This document shows, piece by piece, positions 45,601-56,860 of a stretch of DNA of 64,000 bases. Source of the DNA: Diphasiastrum complanatum (Eukaryota > Streptophyta > Lycopodiopsida > Lycopodiales > Lycopodiaceae); assembly GCA_029204225.1 (NCBI GenBank), contig CM055100.1, forward strand, positions 26,736,649 through 26,800,648, read 5' to 3'. Within the stretch, counting starts at the first letter, position 1; each line of letters opens with the position of its first letter. The position numbers were made by a program, and so were the translations under genes. The notes beneath the pieces were generated by a model. It was not told the origin of the DNA. It was given only the letters and a program-made list of their open reading frames with translations, and ran no database searches.

Positions 45601-48600
45601 GAAAGAGATGTCTAGAGAGAAGCATAGAAGGTGGCATTGTACCCTTTTTTTTTGGGGGGGGTTGGGGGTGGGGAGGAGAGAAAGATTCATTAATGTCTAT
45701 CCATGCCGTAAGGCATGCAAGACCAAAAAGGTACATCCAAGTATGATGGTCATGAGACGGATCAATGTCATCAATTACTAAAACTTTTAAAACTCTGTAA
45801 GTCCAACCGCTAAGAAGAGAGAGAGTTATAGGCCAAGATTATATGGTACAAAAACCATTTACATGTTCACTAGACAACTCTTGATATTCTAACTCTACTC
45901 TAACTCAAATTCAATTCTACACTCTCATTATTAGCGGTCTCAACAAAATGAATGTTACGATCTTTGTAGATCATGTGTCTACCTCTAGCTTTTGCATCTG
46001 GGGGGCTTTTTTGCATTCCACAACTTTTACAAAAAGTTAGATCTTCATCCAAAAAGATCTTAGTATCTTTTCGTTTAGAACAATGCCATAGCACATCTCG
46101 TCTAGACTCCAACAAAGCGATGCGTAGTTTTTGGTACACCAAGCTGTGGGACGTAGTTAGGGTGTTGGAGGCCGGATCCTACTTGTTGACAGGTCAGGGC
46201 ACGCAGGGTGGATCTGGATGGATCCTACGGCGGGGCGGATCGTGTGCGTTTGGGTCCATAAGGTGACCAGCACCTGGTGGTTTACGGTCGATTAGGGTTC
46301 TAACAATTGGTATTAGAGCCACCGCAAGCCAGGCATCAGGTTTGGGCGTTTTTCGTTGGAAAAACGGTATCCCCTTGTTGCAAATTTTTTACGTTTTCGT
46401 CACATCTAAGCCAGGACTGGCTTTCTCCCTTTTCATTTCGCATATCAAACTTTTTTTATTCTTTTTCCATAAAACAATTTATAAAAAAAGGAGAAGCAGC
46501 AGCAGCGCGGGCTGCCGCACTACCTGCATCGCACCCCACGCTGCAGAGGCTGCGCAGCCAGCTGCGCCACCAGCTGCGTGGCTGTTCCTGCACTAGCTGC
46601 ACTGGCAGCCCCCTGGTCAGGAAGGCAGCCAGTTGTGCAATCTGCCTACCAGCTGGCCTACACATAGGGGGGGCGGGACTGGTAGCTAACTTGCCAGCCT
46701 TCCCTAGAGGCCAAGTGGACGTGCGCAGGGGGGGGGGGGGGTTCTTCCTGCCTCTTTCATGTGTCAAGAAGGGAAGGTGGTGGATTGCCATCCTTACTAG
46801 TGCTTGCTCTCTTTTTGATCCTTCATTTGTGGCAACCATGGACAATACCACATTGAAGGTGTAACGGATCAATAAGTTTTGAGAGTTTCAGCTCCTTTTG
46901 CACTTGTATATCCTCTTCCCGGTTCCTAGTTATGGATCCTAACCCATCCACTCAGCCTGTATCTCCTCCTGCAGAAGATATGGTGGCTGCTTCTCTTTCT
47001 GATTTTGATGCTCTGATGTCGGCAATCAACAACCTACAGCAACATATTGTTGACATGCAAGCAAGACATGTGAAGAAGCAACATGAGTCACACCTGATAT
47101 TTTTTCGGGAGAAAAGAAGGATAGATCCCCTGATCTGTCAAGTCGTGGCTTGATCGATGGTACGCACTTTTCCATGCACGACTCTACAAATGATAACAAG
47201 ATCAGTTTAGCCATTATGTGCTTGCAAGGCAAAGCTTGAGGGAAACCCGAGGTCCCCATGACATGGGATGATTTCTGTAAGGCCTTGAAGGCGGCCCTTT
47301 TACGAATCCTAGATGACTTCGAGTTCTATCCTTTGCATGCGACGACACAAATGGGAATCTTCCAAAGCATATACGTTTGGTTGCAACGGTCACAACTTCC
47401 AACAGTTTCTTGATATAAAATTCATTTCCTCTATAATAGAACTTATTCCAAGGTTTGGAATTTGCATCCACAAGGCTATGCTCATTTTTCAATCTCTCTT
47501 GCTCTTCTCAAGTTTGCAACAGTTGTAAGTAATTGAGGATAGCTCTCTTGCTTCTATTGTTGCTAAGCAGGTTTATATTTAAGGAAGGTGTAATTGTTGT
47601 GCCATCTCTCCATTTTCCATTCTTTTGCTTTTCATGCTTCATGTGTAAAAGTCATCGCTTTTTTGGTTGCCTAAGGTAACAAACAGAGGTAACATAATGA
47701 AATACTATTTGTAAATATTATCCTAACTTATAAATAGGTACTTGCAACTGCACTGCTACAGTGGCTGAATTGTTATTTAGCCTATCTTTAGATTTCATAG
47801 GTTACCTAGGTCCATTTGTATGATAGAGACTTGATATTAACGAGTGGTCTTTGACTATAGCCAATCATCCAAGGATGGATGGGCAAATAGAAAGAGTTCA
47901 CAAAAGTTTGGTGGTAAACCTTTCTGTTTTCTGTTAAGGCCACCTGAATTGTCCACTGCGACATCACTTGAAAAGCTTAAATATTTACCACAGTCTCCAC
48001 CAGATAAGGACAAAAGCAGTTAAATCACATTGGTGTCACAAATTATTAACATATAAAAAGTACATCTAGTAGATAAATGTAAGTGTTTTGCTAGAACATG
48101 AAAAGCCTATTGGAGACTTTGCAGGATAAACACCAACCACTTGAACCCAACATGCATTGTCTAAGTGTATAGATCATTAGCAAGAACTTTGATATTAGCT
48201 CAAATTCATGCTTATCCTTTCCTGCTACAGATTATTAGCCAGCGAAAGAAGAAGAGGAGATCAAGTTTAGCATTCATACGTGCCACAATATGTAACACCT
48301 TTGATTTCAATAAAATCTGGTTCACCAAGCTCAAGAAGCTGGGCATAGGACTGAAGCTCCTCTGTATTCCACCCTTTGACTAGTGTCAGCCGATATACAG
48401 TTCGTTGCCGTTTTTCCTTGAGCGCTCGCAACGAGTCCTGCCATCAAATGTAGGATAGGAAGAGGTCAATCATTTCCGCGTGATACAGAGAGAACATACC
48501 TAAAACCTGCATATTATCGATATCCCAACAGCCCTTTAAGAATTTCTTTAGTCAACATCGACAGTAAACAATGAAGTTCGCAACATACTACCCACCAAAA

Positions 48601-48995
48601 AGCGTTCCCAAAAGTCCTGAAAAAGTGGCCTGTCAATGGCTTTCAGTCTTTCCTTTGTTGCTGCATCAACACTGACATATAACTGGCAATAAGATCAGAA
48701 AATGCAGCAATCAGAGTCAAGACCAAGATAGCATGCAATGCTAGGTAAATGGAATCTAGTCCTCACAGTCTTCTTGCTCCCATCAAGGTGGCATGACTGA
48801 TAACCTGAGTTACAGGAGCAAGAGATGTGATTCGTTCTGGAAACTGTGCGTTTGTGACAAGAAACGTCGAAATGTGCCTTTTGTGTAACTCGTGAACAAG
48901 ATTATTTATCTCGGGATACATGATGGGTTCTCCAACAAGAGACAATGCACAGTGCCTGGGAAGTAGTCCTTCCTGTAAGCGTTCCTCCTTGACTC
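40967..48995 (-). CDS. TYW1: TYW1, tRNA 4-demethylwyosine synthase, last five exons (5'-partial)
   Basis: Minus-strand exons, 5' to 3': 48995-48805, 48682-48596, 48437-48280, 43612-43402 and 41125-40967 (stop TAG 40969-40967). All splice sites are GT/AG and the phases fit, including a split Thr codon between exons three and four. The 267 residues include LPRHCALSLVGEPIMYPEIN, FLVTNAQFPE, YVSVDAATKERLKAIDRPLF, TLVKGWNTEEL, PDFIEIKGVTYCGTSATSSL, MENVPWHEDV and EHAHSCCVLL, in the TYW1 order. TYW1 is a radical-SAM enzyme that builds the tricyclic wyosine base at G37 of tRNA-Phe. The flavodoxin domain and the CxxxCxxC cluster would be in upstream exons outside the window. Introns in order: 122, 158, 4667 and 2276 bases. 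No break is visible, so the gene is probably functional. Confidence 0.92.
41126..43401 (-). other. TYW1 last intron
   Basis: This 2276-base intron contains a (CT)n microsatellite at about 42618-42651 and no recognisable transposon domain. Its donor is GTATAA after the Leu codon of FHWL; the acceptor is ..GGGCAG before GTGGCATCT. Confidence 0.6.
44440..44815 (+). mobile_element. LTR end and primer-binding-site remnant
   Basis: The sequence AGGCTCATAACA followed by TTTGGTACGAGAG (about 44785-44811) resembles an LTR end joined to a degraded initiator-tRNA-Met binding site. The GC-richer stretch from about 44440 would be the LTR. Its 5' limit and family are unknown. Confidence 0.35.
45300..45525 (-). 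mobile_element. Ty1/copia RT fragment in TYW1 intron
   Basis: On the minus strand, across two frames, this encodes HQMDLQTSFLNGTIEEDIFM, SQPEG and KALYGLKQSPRAWFQ, the conserved fingers-palm start of copia RT. It is truncated at both ends. Confidence 0.75.
45645..45730 (-). repeat. Poly-G tract and LINE-like 3' tail
   Basis: A run of T then G (45648-45661) adjoins GAGAGAAAGATTCATTAATGTCTATCCATGCCGTAAGGCATG. Nearly the same sequence (AGAAAGCTTTATTAATGTCTTTTCCATGCCAAAAGG) occurs at 60779-60815, next to LINE sequence, so this may be a LINE 3' end. Confidence 0.35.
46140..47345 (+). mobile_element. Retrotransposon LTR end, primer site and gag fragment
   Basis: An LTR end (..GGGTTCTAACA) is followed by ATTGGTATTAGAGCC (46302-46316), the initiator-tRNA-Met site. 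After a GC-rich leader containing a poly-G tract (46729-46741), a gag-like frame begins at 46932 (MDPNPSTQPVSPP..DFDALMSAINNLQQHIVDMQARH). It continues in shifted frames through 'PMTWDDFCKALKAALL' to about 47345, where it stops being recognisable. The coiled-coil start and the MTWDDFCKAL phrase fit Ty3/gypsy gag. The LTR start is not fixed. Confidence 0.6.
47860..47925 (+). mobile_element. Ty3/gypsy integrase scrap
   Basis: The bases encode NHPRMDGQIERVHKSL, a diverged form of the HPQTDGQTERVN block next to the catalytic Glu of gypsy integrase. Only this short piece is recognisable. Confidence 0.5.
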
Positions 48996-48999
48996 CTGC

Positions 49000-50245
49000 A
49001 AGAAATGCATGTACTCGGAATCTTATATTGGATGCTGTTCCTCTCAGTTTCCTGTTTCATTTGAAACTTGATGCAAAATCGGGATTTAGCATAAGAACAA
49101 AATGGAAATTTTCTTCAATTAGGCAAATAATATATCTCTTCTTATCTAATCAAAAAATTATTAGATCCCAGATCATTCCATTTTAAATATAGGCATGCAT
49201 TATTACTTTGATCATGGTCACCTTTGTACACTTGATGGCAATATCACTTAACGTGCATCTATGACGTGTTTTAAAGCAACTGCATGATTATTTTGATCAT
49301 GGTCACCTGTGTACACTTGATGGCATTGTCACGTAACATGCATGTATGACGTATTTTAAAGAAACTGCATTCATATACAAGGACTTTATGTATAGCTGGC
49401 CGGCATTCTGTTGGTGTGTAAAATGTTGCCACTGCACAACCATGTCTCGTAAGAGTATTTGAAGTATGCCAATGTTCGTCGTACCCGAATGCCACAAAGC
49501 ATACAGTCCAAAAAAATGTTTCCTTAACTTACTGCAAGATTAGTACATGTAGGGAATCTAATCTATTTATTTTTCCAGAGGTCCAAGACTTGAGTAATTC
49601 TCCCCACACTAGCTAGAAGCAACCACAAAATGTTAAATGGAGAACTTTCAATTTACCTAATGTCAATGTTGCGATCACTCCCTATGCTCTTGTTATGAAA
49701 CTCAATGTTCTGATTCTTCACATGGATTTGAGTATTAAGTAGAGTGTATACCGAAACCTCATTAAGCCATGTTAATGTGTTCATGGGCTTTTCATAACAA
49801 CAAACTGTGTTTAGCTTCACCCATGCTACACAGCTCTCACTATGACTTAAATCTTATATCTTTCAAAAAGCCTTCCATCTGTCTCCTTCCTTAGATTTGT
49901 AATTAGTGCTTGTCTTTAGCTCTGTCTAACCTGGTCTGTCCATGGGACTGAAAGATACACTAAACATTGTTACTGAGCCAATGTCTTCTTTTGATACTTC
50001 AAGTTCTCCCTAATTAGTTTACACTGCAAGCGTTCCAAGTTGTTCTTGATTATTGCTCTTTCTCAATACTGTAGTACACGATGCTGCTCTGAAGACCAGT
50101 GCCGTCCAGTTTCGGGCCACTAAGTGATTTTCTATATACCAGGGTATTCAATCGAATCTGTATATTGTGTGAAATCACGTGCACTGTACTGAACGACATC
50201 AAACTTGACAACGGTTATGAAGCATAGCAAACCATTGAAACCATA
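49000..50245. other. TYW1 upstream intron, left part
   Basis: No upstream TYW1 exon could be found. A short duplicated phrase (TTTGATCATGGTCACCT.TGTACACTTGATGGCA at about 49208-49235 and 49294-49326) indicates a local tandem duplication of roughly 86 bases. Confidence 0.5.
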
Positions 50246-50249
50246 TTGA

Positions 50250-50299
<50 letters not shown>
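50250..50299 (+). repeat. (CT)n microsatellite
   Basis: About 24 uninterrupted CT units lie directly at the boundary of the gypsy integrase fragment that follows. Confidence 0.9.
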
Positions 50300-50301
<2 letters not shown>

Positions 50302-50644
50302 TTCAGAATGTTGTCAAGTTGCATGGACTTCCGAAGTCCATTGTGTCTGACAGCCAGGGATCCCAAGTTTATGGGAAATTTCTGGATTGAGTTGTTCGCT
50401 AGGTTGGGAAAACAGTTGCGGATGAGTAGCTCCAAACATCCTCAGACGGATGGTCAGACAGAGCGAGTGAACCATGTCTTCGAAGATATGCTTAGGGCAT
50501 ATGTAAGTGGTATGCAAACAGACTGGGTAAAGCATTAACCGCTATTGGAGTTTGTGTACAATGACAAGAAACATGCGTCCACTAGATTGAGTCCATTTGA
50601 GCTCAATTATGTGTTTCAGGCCGAGGGAATTCCGCGTAAGGTAC
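50300..50644 (+). mobile_element. Older Ty3/gypsy integrase, left part
   Basis: Integrase core sequence in mixed frames: FWIELFARLGKQLRMSSS, KHPQTDGQTERVNHVFEDML and LEFVYNDKKHASTRLSPFEL. It breaks at the GGTAC target duplication of the chromovirus (50640-50644) and resumes at 56654-56860 with TVKFLTQMQQKLEMARDNLS. The two halves join in the expected order for a gypsy integrase C-terminus. Confidence 0.8.
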
Positions 50645-51002
50645 TGTTACGAGCACGTAACCAGTGCCGAACCCTAGAGAACACAGGAGGTCAGATACCA
50701 CAGTCAGGGGTGTGTCCAATGTACACGTCCAACAGGGCAAGACAGTGTGAGTAGTGTGCCCCGGCACGGTCCATAGACATGGCGAGCCTAACACAGCCTA
50801 GGGACCCTATCAGCAGGATAGGGCCCCACGTTGGGTCCCGACGTGCAGTTAGCCACATCAGTGCCACGTGGCCGACACTTGACAGTATGCATGCTACCAG
50901 CCCTCACACTAGGCTAGGAGGGGCCTGCTCCATATCGGGGAGTAGGCAAGGTTGGGCGGATCAGTTAGTATTTGCCCTACTGTGGTGTTTAGATCTCTAA
51001 CA
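50645..51002 (+). mobile_element. Chromovirus 5' LTR
   Basis: A 358-base LTR starting TGTTACGAGC and ending TCTCTAACA. By eye it differs from the 3' LTR at about 23 positions, all but one of them transitions. The primer-binding site TAGTATCAGAGCC follows at 51004-51016. Confidence 0.93.
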
Positions 51003-51899
51003 CTAGTATCAGAGCCATCTCCATCTTTGGGAGTTTAGTTTTCAGCAAGGGAGAAAGTAGTAGAGTGTTCAGAATCTCTTCCAACTTTCAGGAACAGATA
51101 GAGCAGATCCATCGCTATAGGATCAGAGACATATCTCTGATTTCAGAGGGCTATCTTCGAATTTCTGAGCGGATTTTGGAGGGAAAAGATAGTGCAGTTC
51201 CAGCGCTGGGGTACCTCTTGAAATTCTGGTTTTTGAAACCACTTTTGGTCGCAGATCAGAGGATTTTGGAGCAGTCAGACCCCTGTCCAGCCAGCGAGGG
51301 TTTTCCCTACAACAAATCAGATTTTTGTTCATAAATTCTAGCCTCTGATTCGGATTTTTCAGATCAGAAACAGCAGTCAGATTAAGAGCAGATCAGCGAG
51401 TAGATGTCTCCTTGAATTCCAAATTTTCAGATCGATTTGTGGCTTCAAACCTGAGTTTTTTTGGAGCAGCAGGGCTACCAGTCTGACAGCGAGCGTAGCT
51501 GGTAATCCAGATCTGATTTTTATTGCAAATTCGGACCTTGAATTCTGGGTTTTGGGGACAGAAAACCTACAGCTCAACCAGCGAGGGTGGAGGATCAATC
51601 AACTGGAAATTTGTTGTACCTTTCAGCTTGCAGATCTGATTTTTGGAGGCAGCAGATCCAAACTCCATCAGAAAGGATTTCCCAAAAATCATCTACCAAT
51701 TTTCCAGATTACCTTCGCTTCATTGCATGCAGTCTGAGATTGGACAGCTGTGGAAGAACTGAGGGGGTTTCTTGCTTTTCTCTCTGGAAGTACAGTCCTA
51801 AGAAAGAGCTAAGTATTCTGCTTTCGTTTCTTCCAGTTTAGTCAATCTTTTTTCTTATTTTCAGTCAGAAGTTAAGGTACATCTCTCTCAGTTCCGAAA

Positions 51900-53250
51900 A
51901 TGACCACTCCTCAGGGACCTGATGAACCCCCGGAGAGAGGCATCGACGAGCTTGAAACAGAAGCCTTGGCTTTTAGTAAAGGGAAAGAACCTATGGAAGT
52001 GGAGGAACAGGAGCAATACGCCAAAGAACTCGACGAATTGGTTACCAAGGAGCAGTATCTCCACTTGGTAACAAAGGTGGATGAACTGAAACTGGCTCTA
52101 GCCAATTTTAAGTCCAATGTGGATGACTCGTTCGCCGAACTCAAAAGTTTAATTTTGAGCTCCACGAAAGGAAGCTTTCCTTCCACTTCTCAGTTGTCCC
52201 CTTCTCCACTTCCATCGGTTTCGGGTGAGCCTATGCGGTCTCATCCCAGTGTCTTTAAAGACTTAAAGCCTCCTACTTTTCTTGGGGAAGAGAAGGATAG
52301 AAACGCAGATATTCTACATACCTTCCTCAGCAAATGGAAGAACATCCATGCTCTTAAACAGACCCCTGACCATTTGCAAGCTATTGAGGCCAGTCTTTCC
52401 CTAGGGCCCATGGCCTATAAGTGGTGGTTAAACCTCTAGGAGATTGGGCAGACTCCCCGGTCATGGAAAGCTTTTGAAGAAGCGTTTCTAAGAGAGTTTC
52501 TACCAGAATATGAACTTGATAGAGCCTGGGAAGCCTGGGAAAAAACAGTAATGGACAAATCCTTAATCCAATATATCTCGCAATATCGAGAAGCAATTTT
52601 AAAGATATAAAAGATGGATGACTATAAAAAGCCAGAGGATTTGTGCGTGGCCTTAGAGATGAATATAAAGTAGAGGTCCAGAGAAACTCGCCTACTACAC
52701 TAGAGCAAGCTCTCAGATATGCTCAGATCTATGATGATTCAGTGGGTAGGAAGAAGGCGAGACAACAACCCCTTTCTGAGCAGCCTCCTCAAAAAGACTT
52801 TCAATTTAAAAAGAAATTTTTAAAAAGAAAGAAAGAAAATAAAGTTAAAAGTGAAGCTCCCCGGAAACGCCCATCGCTCATACAGCCCTTAAAACCAGAA
52901 GATTTTGAGAAAGCCAAACAAGAACGTTTGTGCTTTGTGTGGATGGGCAAGGGACACACAGTCAGACAGTGTCCCAAGGGCCCATTCACTAAAAAAGAAA
53001 AGAAAGATAAACAACAAGTTCATCTTGTTCAGACAGTAAGTTTCCCAAGTGACTCGGCAGCTTCCAAGATCAAAGTGTTTCATGAAGACCATGAACACTG
53101 TTGCCAACTAACTTCTGCAATGCTAGCGAGACCCTTCAGCTTTGGGCCGCATGAACTAGTACGTATGCATGGGAAAGTTGGCAACCAGTCAGTCAAAGTC
53201 ACAGTTGATGATGGGGGCAACCCATAATTTCATCAACTACACCCTAGTTA
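51900..53250 (+). pseudogene. Chromovirus gag and protease region
   Basis: Gag starts at ATG 51900 (MTTPQGPDEPPERGIDELET). It has a capsid region containing FKDLKPPTFLGEE and MAYKWWLNL, where an in-frame TAG (52437-52439) interrupts. It resumes to about 52608, then 52643-53227 carries LEQALRYAQIYDD, a Lys-rich tract and a zinc knuckle, CFVWMGKGHTVRQC. The second Cys of the CX2CX4HX4C pattern has become Trp. The protease follows at about 53190-53260, where the motif is split by a frameshift at a G run (near 53214-53218) and the Asp-Ser/Thr-Gly triad reads Asp-Asp-Gly. This copy could not make an active protease or a normal nucleocapsid. Confidence 0.85.
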
Positions 53251-53588
53251 AGAAACTCAGACTTCCAGAAGTACCTAGTCAGCATAGGTACATAGTTTCT
53301 TTAGCTAAGGGTGAAGAAAAAAAAATTTGGGAAACTATGGTAAGTAATTTAAATCTTGGTATTTAGGGGTATCAAGATGAAATAAACTTTCAGATAATGC
53401 ACCTGGATCGCACAGACATTGTTCTCGGGAGAGATTGGCTCTACAGCTTAAAACCTGGTCTGCAGTTCAGAGTTCTGTCAGTTAATCGGAGACGACGACC
53501 ATCAGGTATTCTTATGTGACTTTCAGTTTATTCCAAAGTTTCTATTTCTAGTTCTTTACAGCAGAAAGTAAGCAAATTAGAAACTTTA

Positions 53589-54930
53589 TTGCCTAAATTT
53601 AAAGATGTTTTTCTTGAAGATTTACCGCATGGTTTACCACCTAGCAGAGATGTAGATCATGTAATAAACCTAGTACCAGGTACAGCACCTGTTTCTAAAC
53701 CTCCATATCGGGTCAGCCGAACAGAGGATGAAGAAATAACTAAGCAGTTAACAGATTATCTTGGGAAAGGCCAAATTCAGACCAGTAGTTCACCATGGGC
53801 CTCACCAATCCTTTTGGTGAAAAAGAAAGACGGGTCTATGCGTCTTTGCGTAGATTACAAAGCCCTCAATAAAGTCACAATTAAGAATAAATACCCAATG
53901 CCTCGGGCAGACGAGTTGTTTAATCAACTCAATGGGGCTAAATTTTTCAGTAAAATTGACCTTAGATCGGGATATCATCAAGTCCATATAAAAACGGAAG
54001 ATGTCCTGAAAACAGCATTTAGGACTCGTCATGGTCATTATGAGTTTAAGGTGATGCCATTTGGACAACAAATGCTCCAACTACCTTTATGACCCCAATG
54101 AACAATGTCTTCGGACCATACTTGAGTAAGTTTGTAGTCGTATTTTTAGATGACATCCTCATTTACAGTAAAACGAGGAAGGAGCATCTTAAACACCTCA
54201 GAAAGGTGTTTCGGCTGCTTAGAAAGCATAAGCTTTATGCTAAGAAACCTAAGTGTGAATTCTTCGTTGAAGAAGTAGCTTATTTGGGTCACATTATCTT
54301 AGCAGATGGGATTAAGATGGACCCCAGCAAGGTTAAAGTCATACTTAGTTGGCTGAGACGTCAAAATCTTTTAAAGCTTCAAATCTTTCTAGGTTCAGTG
54401 GGATATTACAGACGATTTGTCAAGGAAAATGCTCAGATAGCAGTTCCCATGACAAATCTTCTTAAGGGGAAAAGGGAAAGGAGTTCATATGGGAGTCCAC
54501 ACAGCAAGAGAGCTTTGATGCTCTCAAAACAGCCTTAGCCACAACACCAGTACTAACAGCCATTTGTGGTCGAAACATATGCTAGCAACTTTGCAGTTGG
54601 TGATGTACTAACTCAGAATGGACGACCAGTTGCGTTCGAGAGGAAAAAACTCGAGCCAGCACAGACTAGGTACAGCGCCTATGAAAAGGAACTCTTCTCC
54701 ATAGTTCATGCCCTTAAGACTTAGAGGCATTATTTGTATGGTGCCAACTTTGAGGTCATGACAGACCATGAAAGTCTCATATACCTTTGCAATCAGCCTG
54801 AGCTCAGAGGTCGGAAAGCTCGTTGGGCTGAATTAATGCAAGAGTTTGATATGTCTATCAGATATAGACGGCAGAAACTCATCACAGTAGCAGATGCACT
54901 TAGTACAATGCCTATGATAAACGAGCTGAG
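53589..54930 (+). pseudogene. Chromovirus reverse transcriptase and RNase H
   Basis: RT runs from 53589 ([16 protein letters not shown]) with [48 protein letters not shown] and the catalytic [12 protein letters not shown] (near 54139). A frameshift separates the fingers from the palm near 54062-54090. RNase H follows (RPVAFERKKLEPAQTRYSAY, near 54630, then YGANFEVMTDHESLIYL near 54740), with a stop at 54722. Catalytic Asp residues of both domains that I can check (FLDD, DHES) are present, so the defects are mainly frame breaks. Confidence 0.9.
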
Positions 54931-55231
54931 TTTTACTCATATTCGTACTGAGTTACTCAAGTCCTTGAGAGGGAAATGCCAGCATGATGCATTCTTCTCT
55001 ATAATCTGGAACTCAGTCCAGAGCAGACAGTTACAGACTCGAGAACCAATTCCCGGGGCTGGGGCCAGTTCATCCAAGAATACGGCAGTTTCCGTTGAGG
55101 ATGATGAGTCTGAGTATACGTCAGATGACGTTGAGGACTCTGAGCCTGTTTTACCCAAGCAAACCGTAGTGGTTGAGGGTCAGTTGACTCAAGGATTCAA
55201 ATGGAAACAGTATTCCATTTAGGATGAGTAC

Positions 55232-56283
55232 ATGCTCTATAGAGATAGAGTATGTGTCCCCAATTCAGAGGATTATAGGCAGCAGGTCCTATATGAGTGT
55301 CATGACAGTCCTAGTGCGGGGCACCCAGGCATTAAAAAGACCTATGAGCTTCTTCGTAGGCAATTTTTCTGGCCCAGTATGAAAAAGGACGTCCAGCAAT
55401 ATGTAACCAATTGCCAGAAATGTCAGGTAAATAAGCAGAGCGTTTAAAGGCAAGAGGGTTATTACAGCCCTTAGATATACCAGCTGGGAAATGGGAGAGT
55501 ATTTCCATGGATTTTATAGTAGGCTTGCCTAAAACCCAAAAGGATAATGACGCTATATGGGTCACAGTTGACCATCTGACCAAAATGGCTCACTTTATTC
55601 CGACCAAAACTACCGTTAAAGCTCCAGAGTTAGCGAGGTTGTTTGTAGATGGGCTGTTTAAATTGCACGGTCTACCTTCCGACATAGTCAGCGACCGGGA
55701 CAGTAAGTTTAATGGAAATTTTTGGAGGGCAGTATTCCATCATCTCCATACTAAACTTAACATGGGTACTACCGACAGGACGGTCTAACAGAAAGAGTAA
55801 ATCAGGTGCTGGAGGATATGCTTCGTGCATACGTCAACAAAAAGCAGACTAAATGGGAGGAGTATCTCTTGATATTAGAGTTTGCTTATAACAGTACCAA
55901 ACATTCAGCTACGGGATACGGCCCATTTATGCTGATGTATGTACCATCAGTAGGAGATTAGGCGAGGTCACCTATGAACTAGAACTCCCACACAGCAGTA
56001 AGGTTTTTCCAGTTTTTCATGTAAGTCAGTTACGAAAAGCCTTAGCCAGATCAGAAAATCTGGTAGGGGACAATGTTCTAGTTCTCCCATTAAATTCTCA
56101 GCAACCTCCACATGAACCAAAGGAGATTCTTGATAGTAGAGAGACGCAGACTCGTCATACTCTATACTGAGAATATCTAGTCAAGTGGAATGATCAGCCT
56201 ATTGAGAATGCCACCTGGGAAAGAGGCAGCGTCCTTTGCAAGATTTTTCTAGACTTTGTCTTAGAGGACCAAGACGGTTCTTA
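55232..56283 (+). pseudogene. Chromovirus integrase and chromodomain
   Basis: The HHCC zinc region (CHDSPSAGHPGIKKTYELL, then CQKCQ) at 55289-55430 ends in a stop at 55445. The catalytic core continues in 55507-55788 (MDFIVGLPKTQ, LPSDIVSDRDSKFNGNFW) and in a shifted frame to the Glu block (LTERVNQVLEDMLRAY, about 55785). The region linking core to tail is shortened near 55950. A downstream frame has YELELPHSSKVFPVFHVSQL and then the chromodomain. The chromodomain is thought to direct integration to particular chromatin. Confidence 0.88.
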
Positions 56284-56295
56284 AGGGGGAGGGAG

Positions 56296-56653
56296 TGTTA
56301 CGAGCACGTAACCAGTGTCGAACCCTAGAGAACGCAGGAGGTCAGTTACCACAGTCAGGGGCATGTCCAGTGTACACGTCTAATAGGGTAAGACAGTGTG
56401 AGTAGTGTGCCCCGGCACGGTCCATAGACATGGCGGGCCTAACACAGCCTAGGGACCCTGTCAGCAGGATAGGGCCCCACGTTGGGTCCCGACGTGCAGT
56501 CGGCCATGTCAGTGCCACGTGGCTGACACTTGGCAATATGCATGCTACCAGCCCTCACATTGGGCTAGGAGGGGCTTGCTCCATATCAGGGAGTAGGCAA
56601 GGTTGGGTGGATCAGTTAGTATTTGCCCTACTGTGGTGTTTAGATCTCTAACA
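56296..56653 (+). mobile_element. Chromovirus 3' LTR
   Basis: The 358-base partner of 50645-51002, immediately after the polypurine tract and followed by the GGTAC duplication. The equal lengths show that no indels have accumulated overall. Confidence 0.93.
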
Positions 56654-56860
56654 GGTACCTAGCACTGTAAAGTTTCTGACTCAGATGCAGCAGAAGCTAG
56701 AGATGGCACGAGATAACTTGTCCAGAGCTATAGCCAGGCAGAGAGTTATAGTCGTGAGAACCGTACCTATTGGGAATTTGAGAAAGGAGATTAGGTGTAT
56801 TTACGGTGTCCCAAGCCCAAATGATACCACCCCAAAGGCTATTCATCAAAGATTAGTTCA
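56654..56860 (+). mobile_element. Older Ty3/gypsy integrase, right part
   Basis: Continues the frame interrupted at 50644: TVKFLTQMQQKLEMARDNLS, then in a shifted frame a degraded EFEKGD.VYLRCPKPK, typical of the small beta-rich C-terminal domain of gypsy integrase. It ends where the minus-strand LINE begins. Confidence 0.75.

Larger units (their letters stand above)
50645..56653 (+). mobile_element. Full-length Ty3/gypsy chromovirus, dead copy
   Basis: The element has two 358-base LTRs, a primer-binding site (51004-51016), a polypurine tract (TTAAGGGGGAGGGAG, 56281-56295) and a 5-base target duplication GGTAC (50640-50644, 56654-56658). Internal order: gag, zinc knuckle, protease, RT, RNase H, integrase and a C-terminal chromodomain (YLVKWNDQPIENATWERGS, about 56171-56227), which places it among chromoviruses. 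Gag and pol are spread over several frames with stops, and integrase has lost part of its C-terminal region (near 55950). It is inserted in an older gypsy integrase within the presumed TYW1 intron. Confidence 0.92.

Noticed and set aside
46307-46864. 185-codon Ala/Cys-rich frame
   Set aside because: It crosses a poly-G tract and the leader of a retroelement just upstream of the gag ATG. Both strands are open here because of GC-rich composition, and there is no recognisable domain.
50300-56860. Treating all gypsy sequence here as one element
   Set aside because: The LTRs and GGTAC duplication show that 50645-56653 is a separate insertion, and the flanking integrase halves duplicate a domain already present inside it.
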